From: Sorex araneus
Taxonomy: Eukaryota; Chordata; Mammalia; Eulipotyphla; Soricidae
Direction: 5' to 3'
Length of the DNA stretch: 64,000 nucleotides
Assembly (NCBI RefSeq): GCF_027595985.1
Contig: NC_073303.1
Span: 378,789,842 to 378,853,841, forward strand
Below the pieces are notes generated by a model, which searched no databases, had not been told where the DNA came from, and saw nothing but the letters and a program-made list of their open reading frames with translations. A program made the position numbers and the translations under genes. Positions within the stretch are counted from its first letter, which is position 1. Each line of letters begins with the position of its first letter. Positions 9,601 to 20,617 of the stretch are shown here, in pieces.

Positions 9601-12600
9601 GTCCACACCCTGCGGAGCTGCTGCGCTCAGGCCCCTCCACGTCCCGGGAGGGTGCGGCTCTGGGGACAGCGTCCATGAGTCCTGTCTCCTGGCCCAGAGT
9701 CCCCTTCCTGCCCCGCGGGCCCCACTCCGCCCCGCCCTTGCAGCGCTGTCACCTCTGTGTGGCCTCTCGGGGACAGGGAGGCTGAGGCCGGGGGCCCTGC
9801 AGGCCTGTGTCCATCCTTGGCGTCCTGGGCCAGGCGCACGGGGCAGGGTGACAGAGGGAGGGACAGCTGCTCTCCACACGTGGCTCCCGCGCCCTCCAGC
9901 CCGGGGTCTCTCCTGTGCCCCCACCAAAGCGATGCCCCCGGGAGCCCCAGCGACGTGGGGGAGCTGCGGTGACCATCCCCTCTCCCAGGGGCAGCCCCAT
10001 GTCATCACGCCTCCTCCCTGCAGCCCTGGTCGCCCCGGCCTGTGTGGGAACAGGGCAGTCAGGGGGGTTTGGGCAGAGCGAGAAGTGGGTGTCCTTCCGC
10101 CGAGGAGATCATGGCCCTGGATGGACGGCCGGGCCCCCCTGACGGGCAGCCGCCCAGAATGGCTGTGGAGAGGGGCGGTGGGGGGGTGAGGCCCCCAGGA
10201 CAGGGCGGGGAGGGGCTGGCCTGAGAGAGGCGCGTCCCCCTGGATTTCAGTGCCCGCCCAGAGGACGCCCCGGGGGTCTGCGTCCTGCTCTGTCACCCTG
10301 AGCGGGCGTTCAGTGGCCCTTGGGGACGGCCTGTCACAGCCCCTGCCCACTGGGTGGGAGTCGGCCTGAGCACTCGCGCTCAGGGGTCCCCATGGCATGC
10401 ACAGCGTTGGGGTTCGGCGGAGCCTGTCGCTGCGCCCCAGCCACCTGACTCTTGGCTCCTCCAGGCAAGCTGTACGGCAGGGGCTCCACGGACGACAAGG
10501 GCCCGGTGGTCGGCTGGCTGAACGCCCTGGAAGCCTTCCAGAAGACAAATCAGGTACCACCTGCGGACCCTCCCCGGGGCCATCGGGAGAGCGGGCGGAG
10601 GACAGAGGTCAGGGCGTGGCGGGCGCTGCCCCTCACCTGTCAGCACATTGTGGAAACGCGCGGGTGTGGCCGTCCTGGGGCGTCAAAGTCCCATCCGGCA
10701 GCCTACGGGGCTGAGCTCGTGCCTGGCCGTGTTAGCGGCGGACAGTGAAAGTTATTTTAAAAGCTTCTTTCCTGGGGCTGACCCGGGTTTGACCCCGGTG
10801 AGCCGAGAACCTGAGCACTGAGCACTGCTTGGGAGATGCCCACGTTAAAACTTACTTTCTGACCTCACCGGGGATTTGTAAGAGGCCGAGAGCAGCACAC
10901 ACACGTGCATACATGTATATACAGATGTGCATGTGTATGCACATGCATGCACACACGCACACGCACACGCACGTGTGCATTTGACCCTTACTCATTCTCG
11001 TTGGTCTGAACCAGTGGCTATCCTAGCGTCGGCCGTTGTGTCTTCTGTCCTGTGTCGTGCTTTTGTCTCTGGTTTGTGTCGAGCCCCATCTCCGCCCTTG
11101 TGGGGTCCCCAAGAGGCCCCCGGGGACGGGGAGGCTGAGGCCGGGCGGTGCGGGGGGCCTGCAGACCTGTGTCCATCCTTGGCGTCCTGGGCCAGGGAGC
11201 ACGGGTCAGGGTGACGGAGAGGGAGGGACAGCTGCTCTCCACACGTGGCTCCCGCACCCTCCAGCCCAGGGTCGCGTGGCCTCCAGAGCGTGTGGAGCGC
11301 GAGGCCTGGGGACAGCAGGGTCCTCACGCGGCGGCGCTGTCCCCACACAGGAGGTTCCCGTCAACATCCGCTTCTGCCTGGAGGGCATGGAGGAGTCGGG
11401 CTCCGAGGGCCTGGACGAGCTGATCTTCTCGCAGAAGGACACGTTCTTCAGAGACGTGGATTACGTGTGCATCTCCGACAACTACTGGCTGGGGAAGAAG
11501 AAGCCCTGCATCACCTACGGCCTGCGGGGCATCTGCTACTTCTTCATCGAGGTAGCGTGCGTGCGTGTGCGTGTGAGTGCATGTCTGCATGCACGAGTAC
11601 AGGCAGTGCGTCATGTGTGCGTATGTGTGCGGGTGCGTACGCATGCTTGAGTATGTGTTGGTATATATGTGCATGCATGAGTACAGGCAAGTGCGTTGTG
11701 TGTACATATGTGTGCGGGTGCATATGCATGCATGAGTACTGCCGGCATATGTGTGCATGCACGGGGCCGTGCCTGCGGAGGCCTGGGAAAGGCCTGCTCA
11801 CTGCCTGCCCCAGCAGCACCAGGGCTTGCGTTTGCTCCCTCTGCTCGTCCCCTGACTGGTGTCCCCGAGAGACTGAGCAGGCTCCTGTCCGGGAGGGGCA
11901 GAAGGTGCTGGAATCTGGCTGCGGCCAGCCCTGCCTGCCTCACCCTGCCCACAGCTATGCCCAGAGGTCAGCCCAGGCTGCTGACTCCAGGTCCTGCTGG
12001 AGGTCCCCGTGGTAGGGCCCCCCTACGACTTTCACCAGGATGGGGGTCCGTGGCCCTCCTGTGTGTGCTTCTGCATTCGCCTTCAGTGGGGTATTTGGTT
12101 CACTCTGGCAGCATATTCTGTCCGAGTGGCTGTCACGTTCAGTTCACCAGCTTCTAACAGACCCAGCTCACCTGTGCTCAGATGCTCAGTCAAACAGGGT
12201 TAGCATGTCCAGCTCCCCTGGGTTAGCGTGTGCAAATCCCCTGGGCTAGCATGTCCAGTTCCCTGGGTTAGCGTGTGCAAATCCCCTGGGCTAGCATGTC
12301 CAGTTCCCCTGGGTTAGCGTGTGCAAATCCCCTGGGGTTTGCATGTTCAGTTCCCCTGGGCTAGCATGTCCAGTTCCCCTGGGTTAGCGTGTGCAAATCC
12401 CCTGGGGTTTGCATGTTCAGTTCCCCTGGGCTAGCATGTCCAGTTCCCTGGGTTAGTGTGTGCAAATCCCCTGGGCTAGCATGTCCAGTTCCCCTGGGTT
12501 AGCATGTTCAGTTCCCCTGGGCTAGCATGTCCAGTTCCCCTGGGCTAGCGTGTGCAGATCCCCTGGGGTTAGCATGTTCAGTTCCCCTGGGCTAGCATGT

Positions 12601-15600
12601 CCAGTTCCCCTGGGCTAGCATGTTCAGTTCCCCTGGGCTAGCATGTCCAGTTCCCCTGGGTTAGCGTGTGCAGATCCCCTGGGCTAGCATGTCCAGTTCC
12701 CCTGGGTTAGCATGTTCAGTTCCCCTGGGGTTAGCATGTTCAGTTCCCCTGGGCTAGCATGTCCAGTTCCCCTGGGCTAGCGTGTGCAAATCCCCTGGGG
12801 TTAGCATGTCCAGTTCCCCTGGGTTAGCATGTCCAGTTCCCCTGGGTTAGCGTGTGCAGATCCCCTGCAGCCTGCATGTGTTGCCCTGCAGTTTTCATGT
12901 CCAGCTGCCTGCGGTCGGCACGTCTGGCCCCGTCCTGAGTGTGTCTTCCTCCCGTGCGCTGAGACCAGGTTTTCTGGCCTTTGGTGGTTCTTTGTGTTTG
13001 GGATCACTGCCAAAGTTCTGTCCCCCACAGCTGCCTGGCAGCACGTCTCAGAAACGGGGTGTGTGACTGCTTTGTTGAGTTCTCACCTGAGACGGCTCAG
13101 CAGTGGCTGCAGTGGCTCTGTCCCCCCCCCCAGGTGGAGTGCAGCGACAAAGACCTCCATTCTGGGGTGTACGGCGGCTCGGTGCACGAGGCCATGACCG
13201 ACCTCATTGCTCTCATGGGTGAGCGGGGCCGGGCCGGGGGTCTGCGGACTCTCGGGCACCGTCGGCTCTTCAGGAACCCGCCCCCCTCCCCGCTCCCGCA
13301 ACAGCCCCTCGTCTCTTCACTTCTGCCTCATCCGCCCGTTCCCCCGTCCCACCCTGCGCCCGAGACTCGCCGGTCTCTCCCCTGGGCCGTGGCCATCCTG
13401 CCTGGGATGCTGGCCCCGCGGGTCCCTGTTGGCCGGGCTCCCATTGTCCCTGCTCCCGTCTGCCCCTGCTGGGGACGCGGCCGGCACTGGGGCGGGTGGG
13501 AGTGCAGGGGTGAGAGGTGCTCCCAGCAGAGGCCTCTGCACCCCACTTTGCTGTCGGGGTCCCTGTCTCGGAGGGCCCCAGGGGGCTCGGGACTTCCTGG
13601 GCTACATGCAGAAAGTTCAGGAGCCTGCCAAGCTCAGAGCCCAGAGCCCATACTCGCCCTGCAGTGCTCACCAGGCCGTGTGCTCGCAGGCTGCCTGGTG
13701 GACAAGAAGGGGAAGTTGCTCATCCCCGGCATCAACGAGGCGGTGGCCCCGGTGACGGACGAGGAGCTGCAGCTGTACGAGCAGATCGACTTTGACCTGC
13801 AGGAGTACGCCCAGGACGTGGGCGCCGACACCCTCCTGCACGGCTCCAAGGTGGGTGCTCACGGCTTCTGGGGGCCGTCTCCGTGTGGCCCTACCAGCAG
13901 CTTAGCTTAACCACTGGGGGGCGCTGGGGTTCCCTATTTCCTCCTGCCCCACCCCCACCTGTCCTGCCAGGAGGGGCGGGGGGGGGCGGGGGGGCGGCCC
14001 TGTGGGGACAGTGGGAGCCCACGGCCCGGGGAGCGGGTGCAGACGGCCTGTGTCCCAGCTCTGCCCTCCTGCTCTCACAGACGGACATCCTGATGCACCG
14101 CTGGCGCTACCCGTCCCTGTCGCTCCACGGCATCGAGGGCGCCTTCTCGGGCTCGGGCGCCAAGACCGTGATCCCGCGCAAGGTGGTCGGCAAGTTCTCC
14201 ATCAGGCTGGTGCCCAACATGACCCCCGAGGTGGTCAGCGAGCAGGCACGTGAACGGGGCGCAGGGGGCGGGCGCGGGTGGGGCTGTCCTGACGGGCGCT
14301 GAGCCCCGACGGTCCCGGGGCACAGACGGGGCCTGGCCCTGACAGTCCCGGGGCAGAGACAGGGCCTGGCCCTGACACAGTCCCGGGGCAGAGACGGGGC
14401 CTGGCCCCGACAGTCCCGGGGCAGAGACGGGGCCTGGCCCTGACAGTCCCGGGGCAGAGACGGGGCCTGGCCCTGATGGTCCCGGGGCAGAGATGGGGCC
14501 TGGCCCTGATGGTCCCGGGGCAGAGACGGGGCCTGGCCCTGACGGTCCCGGGGCAGAGATGGGGCCTGGCCCTGACACAGTCTCGGAGCAGAGACGGGGC
14601 CTGGCCCCAACGGTCCCGGGGCAGAGATGGGGCCTGGCCCCGACGGTCCCGGGGCAAAGGGGGGGCCTGGGAACCCGCCCTCCCCCGCTGCCAGGCTGGA
14701 ATCTGACCCTGGCCCTGGACTAAGGCGGCTGAGACGTTGCTTTGGGCCACATGGGCTGAGTCCAGAGGGCAAATTCCAGGAGCAGAGAGTCGGCCAGGCC
14801 TGCAGAGCAGGGGGCGGGGGTGGGCTGGGACCCCCAGAGGGGGAGCACCCACCTGCCGGGTTGGAAGTGACTTACAGCGCAGGAAACGCTACAGAAGCGA
14901 GGGCTTCTTTTCTGTTTCCAAAGCTCCCTTGTACCCGAATAACCGGTGTTGTTCGCCGCTGGCCTTGTCACCCCAGTCACAGGCGGCCTCGGCGCTGAAA
15001 GCCGGTCCCCGCGGGGAACCGCCAGCCCTGTGCCTCCTGGCACCTTCCCGGTCCCGGGAGCCACTGCAGAGCCGTGTGACTGGGCGTGGGTCCTGGGGCT
15101 CCGTGTCCACTGAGCACTGGGTGGGCGCTGAGGGGCGAGCCCCACCCTGCTCACGCGCACATCTCCCTCGGTTCAGGTCACGAGCTACCTGACTAAGAAG
15201 TTTGCCGAGCTGGGCAGCCCCAACAAGTTCAAGGTGTACATGGGCCACGGCGGGAAGCCCTGGGTGTCCGACTTCAACCACCCCCACTACATGGCCGGGA
15301 GGAGAGCCCTGAAGACAGGTCAGCCAGGGACAGCCTCCGGGGACTGGGGGTGTGGGCAGTCAGCCCTTGGGGGACCCAGGGGGCGGGCGGTCAGCCCTTA
15401 GGGGGGCCCTGGGGGCGGGCGGTCAGCCCTTAGGGGGGCCCTCAGGGTGGGCAGTCAGCCAGCCCTTGGGGGGCCCTGGGGGCGGGCAGTCAGCCCTTGG
15501 GGGGCCCAGGGGGCGGGCAGTCAGCCCTTGGGGGGCCCTGGGGGCGGGCGGTCAGCCCTTGGGGCCCAGGGGGTGGGCAGTCAGCCCTTGGGGGGCCCAG

Positions 15601-16037
15601 GGGGCGGGCGGTCAGCTGCCAGGCTCCTGTCAGGAGGAGGGCACACGGGCTGGGCTGCCCGGCCCGGCTCAGCTCTGCCCTGCCCTTCCAGTGTTCGGAG
15701 TGGAGCCCGACCTGACCCGGGAGGGCGGCAGCATCCCTGTGACCCTGACCTTCCAGGAGGCCACGGGCAAGAACGTCATGCTGCTGCCCGTGGGCTCGGC
15801 CGACGACGGCGCCCACTCCCAGAACGAGAAGCTCAACAGGTGAGGCCGGGCAGCTCGCGCCCACGCGGGGTGTGCCCGGCAGGGGAGAGCTTGCCCAGCC
15901 TCCAGGCGGGCCCAGGGCCGGGGGTCCCCTGCCGCCTGACCGCCCTGCCCTCGGTCTCGTCCCCCAGGCACAACTACATCGAGGGCACCAAGATGCTGGC
16001 CGCCTACCTGCACGAGGTGTCCCTGCTGAAGTGCTGA
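6558..16037 (+). CDS. CNDP2: CNDP2, cytosolic non-specific dipeptidase (11 coding exons)
   Basis: Joined exons 6558-6617, 7674-7817, 9262-9424, 10465-10553, 11351-11551, 13134-13218, 13690-13850, 14081-14245, 15177-15318, 15692-15839 and 15968-16037 give 1,428 nt, or 475 residues plus stop, which is the known length of mammalian CNDP2. The enzyme (family M20, two Mn/Zn ions, homodimer) hydrolyses dipeptides such as Cys-Gly in the cytosol and also forms N-lactoyl amino acids by reverse proteolysis. Metal ligands are all present at family positions: His99, Asp132, Glu167, Asp195 and His445, with catalytic Asp101 and Glu166. The substrate-site residues His228, Thr330 and Arg343 are also there. 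No signal peptide is seen, in keeping with the cytosol. All junctions are GT-AG except the donor after the exon ending at 14,245, which is GC. Several introns carry minisatellites. CNDP1, its paralogue, lies 7 kb downstream on the same strand. Confidence 0.97.
6860..7395. repeat. 72-bp minisatellite in CNDP2 intron 2
   Basis: Seven copies anchored on ctctctctagagtgcagtt, at about 6,881, 6,953, 7,039, 7,097, 7,170, 7,242 and 7,314. Spacing is mostly 72-73 bases, with one 86 and one 58, as expected from unequal exchange. Confidence 0.95.
7674..7817 (+). CDS. CNDP2: CNDP2 exon 3
   Basis: Residues 21-68, from [12 protein letters not shown] to ELVDIGKQT. Acceptor cccgtccacag, donor gtagga, both phase 0. 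Confidence 0.96.
9262..9424 (+). CDS. CNDP2: CNDP2 exon 4, metal-site exon (His99, Asp101)
   Basis: Residues 69-122 plus one base of codon 123. Holds YGHLDVQPA, with metal ligand His99 and catalytic Asp101. Acceptor ctccctgcag, donor gtaggg, phase 1. Confidence 0.97.
9756..9907. repeat. intron block duplicated in the next intron (copy A)
   Basis: Shares long near-identical stretches with 11,108-11,272, including gtccatccttggcgtcctgg and ctgctctccacacgtggctc. Lies in CNDP2 intron 4, same orientation as copy B. Confidence 0.9.
10465..10553 (+). CDS. CNDP2: CNDP2 exon 5, bridging aspartate (Asp132)
   Basis: Encodes [14 protein letters not shown], with bridging metal ligand Asp132, through residue 152. 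89 nt, donor gtacca. Confidence 0.97.
10772..10845 (+). mobile_element. possible old SINE fragment
   Basis: ggggctgacccgggtttgacc followed by a gagcactgagcac word resembles a SINE head with its middle deleted. Weak. Confidence 0.3.
10894..10985. repeat. (CA)n / (TG)n microsatellite in CNDP2 intron 5
   Basis: Interrupted acacac, tgcat and gcacac words. Confidence 0.85.
11108..11272. repeat. intron block duplicated from the previous intron (copy B)
   Basis: Counterpart of 9,756-9,907, in CNDP2 intron 5. The two differ by small substitutions and a few indels near the start. Confidence 0.9.
11351..11551 (+). CDS. CNDP2: CNDP2 exon 6, catalytic glutamate exon
   Basis: Residues 153-219. Contains [10 protein letters not shown] (Glu166 catalytic base, Glu167 ligand) and CISDNYW (Asp195 ligand). 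Acceptor ccccacacag, donor gtagcg, which leads straight into a TG-rich repeat. Confidence 0.97.
11555..11765. repeat. TG-rich degenerate repeat in CNDP2 intron 6
   Basis: Repeated gtgtgcgtg, catgcatgagtac and tatgtgtgcgggtgc words with a period near 65-70 bases; starts three bases after the exon 6 donor. Confidence 0.85.
12195..12870. repeat. 24-bp minisatellite in CNDP2 intron 6
   Basis: About 27 head-to-tail copies of a unit of about 24 bases, in variants such as ctagcatgtccagttcccc and ttagcgtgtgcaaatcccc. The variants alternate in a higher-order pattern, and there are no unique spacers between units. Confidence 0.95.
13134..13218 (+). CDS. CNDP2: CNDP2 exon 7, start of the dimerisation domain
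   Basis: Residues 220-247 plus one base. Holds DLHSGVYGG with His228, which reaches into the active site of the partner subunit in the known structure. Acceptor is a ten-C run followed by ag. Confidence 0.95.
13690..13850 (+). CDS. CNDP2: CNDP2 exon 8, dimerisation (lid) domain
   Basis: 161 nt, phase 1 to 0. Starts [18 protein letters not shown], where most family members have Ser in place of the first Cys. Ends LLHGSK. This is the most variable part of the family. Confidence 0.95.
14081..14245 (+). CDS. CNDP2: CNDP2 exon 9, substrate-site exon with GC donor
   Basis: Residues 302-356, from [14 protein letters not shown] to the conserved VVSEQ. Contains Thr330 and Arg343 (KFSIRLVPN). The reading frame must end at CAG (14,245) to join the next exon in frame, so the donor is gcacgt, not gt. 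The paralogous CNDP1 exon has a normal gtacat donor. Confidence 0.93.
14300..14665. repeat. 33-bp minisatellite in CNDP2 intron 9
   Basis: About ten copies of a unit containing gtcccggggcagagacgggg followed by cctggccctgac. Begins 55 bases after the GC splice donor. Confidence 0.95.
15177..15318 (+). CDS. CNDP2: CNDP2 exon 10
   Basis: 142 nt, phase 0 to 1. Encodes [18 protein letters not shown], then [17 protein letters not shown] and RRALKT. Acceptor ggttcag, donor gtcagc. Confidence 0.96.
15350..15615. repeat. ~30-bp G-rich minisatellite in CNDP2 intron 10
   Basis: About eight copies of gggggcgggcagtcagccct with ggggggccc linkers. G-runs on the transcribed strand could form G-quadruplexes. 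Confidence 0.92.
15692..15839 (+). CDS. CNDP2: CNDP2 exon 11, last metal ligand (His445)
   Basis: 148 nt, phase 1 to 2. Encodes [32 protein letters not shown] and AHSQNEKLN. His445 in AHSQ is the fifth metal ligand. Confidence 0.97.
15968..16037 (+). CDS. CNDP2: CNDP2 exon 12, C-terminus and stop
   Basis: Completes the Arg codon, then [17 protein letters not shown] and a C-terminal LLKC before TGA at 16,035-16,037. 3' UTR follows. Confidence 0.96.
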
Positions 16038-16245
16038 GGCCTGGCCCGAAGCTTCTGGCTGTTGCCGCGGGCTTGCCCGGCCCGCCGCCCTCGGCCCGTC
16101 TGACCCCGTGGGGGTCGGCCGCAGCAGGTGCTGCGGCTCCACGGCCCTCCCTGCCCCCCCCCCCCGACACACACACAGCTGAGCCCAGCTGGAAGGACCT
16201 TGTCTCTGGCGCTGCTCAATAAAGCAGGACTGACTGACCGTGCGG
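16038..16245 (+). terminator. CNDP2: CNDP2 3' UTR and polyadenylation signal
   Basis: Short 3' UTR with a C-run and a short (ca)n. AATAAA at 16,218-16,223 is the only canonical signal within 200 bases of the stop, so cleavage is expected at about 16,235-16,250. Confidence 0.85.
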
Positions 16246-16689
16246 CCGGCCCGGCCTGACTCTGGACCCTCCGTCCCCGTCCCTGTCCCTAGTCACACAG
16301 CCCGGTGGGCAGTGAGAACGTGCGGGCGCGGCCGGGCACAGCTGCCGAGAGCTGGTCTCCGTCCACACCGCGGCCAGGCCGGGGCGCGGCTCTCTTGGTC
16401 TCGCCCTCCCGGGGCCGGCACCGTCCCTCCAGCCCAGCGGCTCCTGCCGGACGCTCAGGCCTCTGTGAAGGCCGCGCACAGGCCCGTGTTCCCGGTGCAG
16501 GGGGAGCCGAGGGCCCTTCAGCCCGCACACGGCAGGCTCCACTACAGTGGGACCCATCGGGTGCCCGGCCCTCTGTTCTGCGCTGCTGCACCCCTGCTTG
16601 CCTCTCCGGCTTCAGCACCCCTCGCTTCAGCCTGGGGGAGGGGCCAAGGGAGCACTAGCTCCGACCTGCAGGACAGGCCGGCCACGGGC

Positions 16690-16895
16690 CCGACCACGGG
16701 GCAGGGCGTCCACGGGGCAGAGTGTTCACGGGCCCAACCGCGGGGCAGGGTGTCCACGGGCCCGACCTCGGGGCAGGGTGTCCACGGGCCCGACCTCGGG
16801 GCAGGGTGTCCACGGGCCCGACCTCGGGGCAGGGTGTCCACGGGCCCGACTGCGGGGCAGGGTGTCCACGGGCTTGACCGCGGGACAGGGTGTCC
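16690..16895. repeat. 28-bp minisatellite downstream of CNDP2
   Basis: About seven copies of a unit containing gggcagggtgtccacgggcc and cgacctc. Confidence 0.92.
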
Positions 16896-18989
16896 GCCTA
16901 TGGCTGGGTGCATGGCACCCACTGCCCGCCGCTTGTCTGGAGATCCAGACTCTTCCCCTCGGGCTGTTCGTTGCTCAGGCCCCCGGGGCAGGAGGAGCCC
17001 CCGTTTGTGACAGGGTCCTGTGTGCCCCCCGCCCTGCTCCAAGGCCTCGGACTCGTGACCCCTTCCCGAGGGCCAGCGGCAGCCTGGCCCAGGGCAGCTC
17101 CTGGTGGGCCCTGGACATGCTCGCCCCTCAGTGCTCGGGGCTGCTCTGTCAGAAGCGTCCCTGTGTCCCTGTGAGTGGCCCACTGTCCGGCTGGGTGGAC
17201 CGGGCTGGGGGGTGACCTGCTGCTCTGCGGGGGTCGGGCCTCCCCAGGCCCCGCCCCACGGACCCCGCGGGGCGGACAGCAGCTGTGGGCCGGCGGCAGC
17301 CTTGGAGCCAGGCCCCGGGTCTTCTGTCTCCTCCGGACGCGATCTCGGGAACACGGGCTGTGCCCGCATGGCCCCGATGGCCACGTGCTTGGTGCCCACT
17401 GTCCAGCTGGGGCAGGAGGCCAGGCCAGAGGCGGGAGGCGCGTGCAGGGGGCAAGGCTCAGGGCCCATGCGCCCCTCCCTTGTGCTCCCCGGGCCCCAGT
17501 GCCGCACAGAGACAGTCCGTGACCTTTAGTCCCCAGTTGCAGGAGTTCCGCGTCTCGAATAGGAACCCTGCAGCCTTCACGTCCCTCATCGCCCAGCGGG
17601 GCCCGAGCAGCCCGCAGCCCCCCTGCTGCAGCCCGCAGCCCCCCTGCTGCTTGGCCGCATCCCTCCAGCTCGGGCTGGAAGCTCTGGGCAGCCCCGAAGG
17701 TCCTGCTCCGGGGGTCTACAGGGCAGGAGTGGGAACGGGGCGGCCAGGTGGGGTGAGGTCAGTGTCCTGGTGCCTCGGCTCTGGGGGGACACACAGGGGT
17801 GCCGAGCCCCTGCACAGCCCCCCGGTCTGGGTTCCTGCCCAGAGAGGCACCTTCTGAGGTTCCGCGGCCTCGTGGGCAGGGGCTGGGGCGGGGCGGCCAG
17901 GGAGCAGAGTGTTTTCAGACACAGGTCAAGAAAGATCTCTTACAGCAGTCTGAGAAATCTTTGTCCTTTTAACAGAGAATATTAAAATCTGCTTGGCATC
18001 GTCACAGAGTTGGCGTGCGACACTCTTAAAGGAAGTGCTCGGGTATGACCCTCTTCACCTTCAAGCAGAGACTTTCAATTCTTCGTACCCCCTCTCGCCA
18101 ACTTTTTATATCCAGCTTTTCTTTGGAATTTCCTTAAACAACCTCTGTCATCCCTAAACTAGACTAAACTGTTCTTTCCTGAGTAAATTATGTCCTCGCA
18201 GCCTCTGGCTCTGTCCCAGATGATCTCTCACCCCTGCCTGTTCAGACATTCCTTTGCCCTGTGGGACCTTCCTGGCAGCCGCGCCCATTTGGGATGGCGC
18301 CCCGAGGCCCCCAGCCCGCTCTGGGGAGCAGCGCGGCCCTGTCACACGAGGTCCTGCCGGGAGCCCCGGGCCTGCCCGCAGCCCAGGCCACCCCCACCCG
18401 TGGCAAAGACAGACCCACGGGCAGGCGAACACCTCGTCTTTTCAGGGAAGGCTAAGAGAAGCGCCCGTGAGCGTCGCTGCTGGGTGCTGGGGGGCAGCCC
18501 GGGGGGTGACCGCTTTCAGAGGGGCTCGGTGTGACCTGGACAGCCAGAGTCCTGCCTGCAGGGACCTGGCGCAGGGTCGGCGTGAGAAGAAAAGCTGCGG
18601 CAGGGAACTGAGCGGGGACAATGGCCCCACGCCGGGCAGGATGTGGGTGTCTGTCCCCGAGCCCTCTCCGCGGCCACCACCCCGCCCTCTCTCCAGAACA
18701 CAGACACCACTCGGACGTGCTCTGGCTGGGACAGACGCACTTCTCGGGCCAGGGCGACCCCGAACAGGGGTCGGCAGCCAGACAACGGAGTGGCAGGTGC
18801 TGGTCACTAGCTGTCCCTGGCCCTGCAGGAACGGGGCTCCGAGTAGCCCGGAGGGACAGGGACGCTGTGAAGGAGCAGGGTCCATAGGGGAGATGCACAG
18901 AGGCTCCCCCGCTCCTGGAACACGGGGGCGCTGCAGAGACGGGACCTGAAGGGGTGGGGGGGGGGTGGCCAGCACTGCAGCTTTTCTCT

Positions 18990-19435
18990 GCCAGGCACCT
19001 GGTACCTACCCACAGCTGGAGCTAACCACACACCTGGTACCTACCCGCACCTGGCACCTACCCGCACCTGGCACCTACCCGCACCTGGTACCTACACACA
19101 CCTGATACCTACCTGCACACCTGGTACCTACCCACGCCTGGTACCTACCCACACCTGGTACCTACCTGCACATCTGGTACCTATCCACAGCTGGTTCCTA
19201 CACACACCTGGTACCTACCTATCCTGGTACCTACACACACCTGGTACCTACACACACCTGGTACCTACCCACGCCTGATACCTACACACACCTGGTACCT
19301 ACCTATCCTGGTACCTACCCACACCTGGTACCTACACACACCTGGTACCTACCCACGCCTGATACCTACACACACCTGGTACCTACCTGCACACCTAGTA
19401 CCTACCCGCACACCTGTCACCTATCCGTGCACCTG
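18990..19435. repeat. minisatellite of acctggtacctaccc units
   Basis: About 25 units of 14-20 bases (acctggtacctacacac and acctggtacctacccac), each with the six-base word ggtacc. Confidence 0.95.
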
Positions 19436-20617
19436 TCCCCTCTCTGTGTGCCCTGCTCCTTAAGCCAGTGGTCTGGCCGTGCTGGCCCGGAGGTCGTGGA
19501 GCAGTGACCCTGCCATGGCCAGCTTTCCTGGGCATGGACCCTGAGCTCAGGGTCCCGGGGCTGTGGTCAGCTCCCCCGGCTCTGGCCCCGGGCTTCAGGC
19601 CTCTGAGCATTTCATCTTTGGTGCTGGTCCTGACCCCGCCGCAGCCCTCACCTGCCCTGGGCCGCCAAGTTTGCTCCGAGGGGAGGCCGGCGCCAGCTGG
19701 CGGACTCTGGCTTCCCGGAGGTCCCTGTGGGGACTGGGAATCGCGTGCCCACTCCCCACTTCAGACAAGCCTCTGCCGACCCAAGACCTCTGAGCAGACA
19801 CAGTCCCCGCAGGCACGGAGAAGCCCGGGCAGCTCGAGGGGCCGTGGCCTGGCAGGGGTGAGGCCAGAGCTGACCCCAGCACCGGCCCTCGGGCCTCAGC
19901 CCCCTCCCGCCTCCCGTGGCCCTTGTGCGACCTCAGGAGCCGGAGCAGCCGCGGGATCTCCCTCAGTCGGCCCCTCCACTGCCCCTCCGGCCTGTGGCCG
20001 TCCAGGCGGGGACGGACCTGTCTGCGGGGAGGCCCCGGGAGCAGGCAGGGCAGCAGGGGCCACACCCTAGGCCCCGGGGCCCTGGCCGTGCTCCAGGAGG
20101 TCCCTCAGTCTCTCCCCGTCCTCGTCCTGGTCCCCGCACTCACTGTCCCCCAGCCCCTGTCACTCCTGTGGGTGTGATTGGGATGGGGAGGGGCCTGGCA
20201 GACCCCGGGACAGGGCTGGGCTCTGGGCTAAGGGAGCACCTTCTCCTGAGCACAGTGGTCGCGCCTGAGCAGGGGCTGGGCTGTGGACAGGTCGCTGGGT
20301 GGGGTCCGCACTGTCAGGCTCTGACCTCACCGGTGCTGCCCACGGGGTCCAGTCCACGGAAGGTTCCGGAAGGGTGCGATGCCGGGCTCTCCGTTTCTCC
20401 CTAGACGCCTGCAGAGGCCAGACTTGTCAGACTGGAGGGACCGGAGGTCGCGGGAATCCTGAGGGCCAGCCCCGGCAGACAATGCCCGCTTTCTTCTGCC
20501 CCCGCCCGCGGGGCGGGCCCTCTGCCGTGGGTGCTCTGAGCAGCGTCCGATTAGGCGTCTGCTCCTGGATGGCTCAGCTCCGCGGCAGCCGCACCCACCC
20601 CTGCAGGGGCACCCACA

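Noticed and set aside
12195-12870. CRISPR-like array of short repeats
   Set aside because: Units are contiguous and degenerate with no unique spacers, and the DNA is mammalian. This is a minisatellite.
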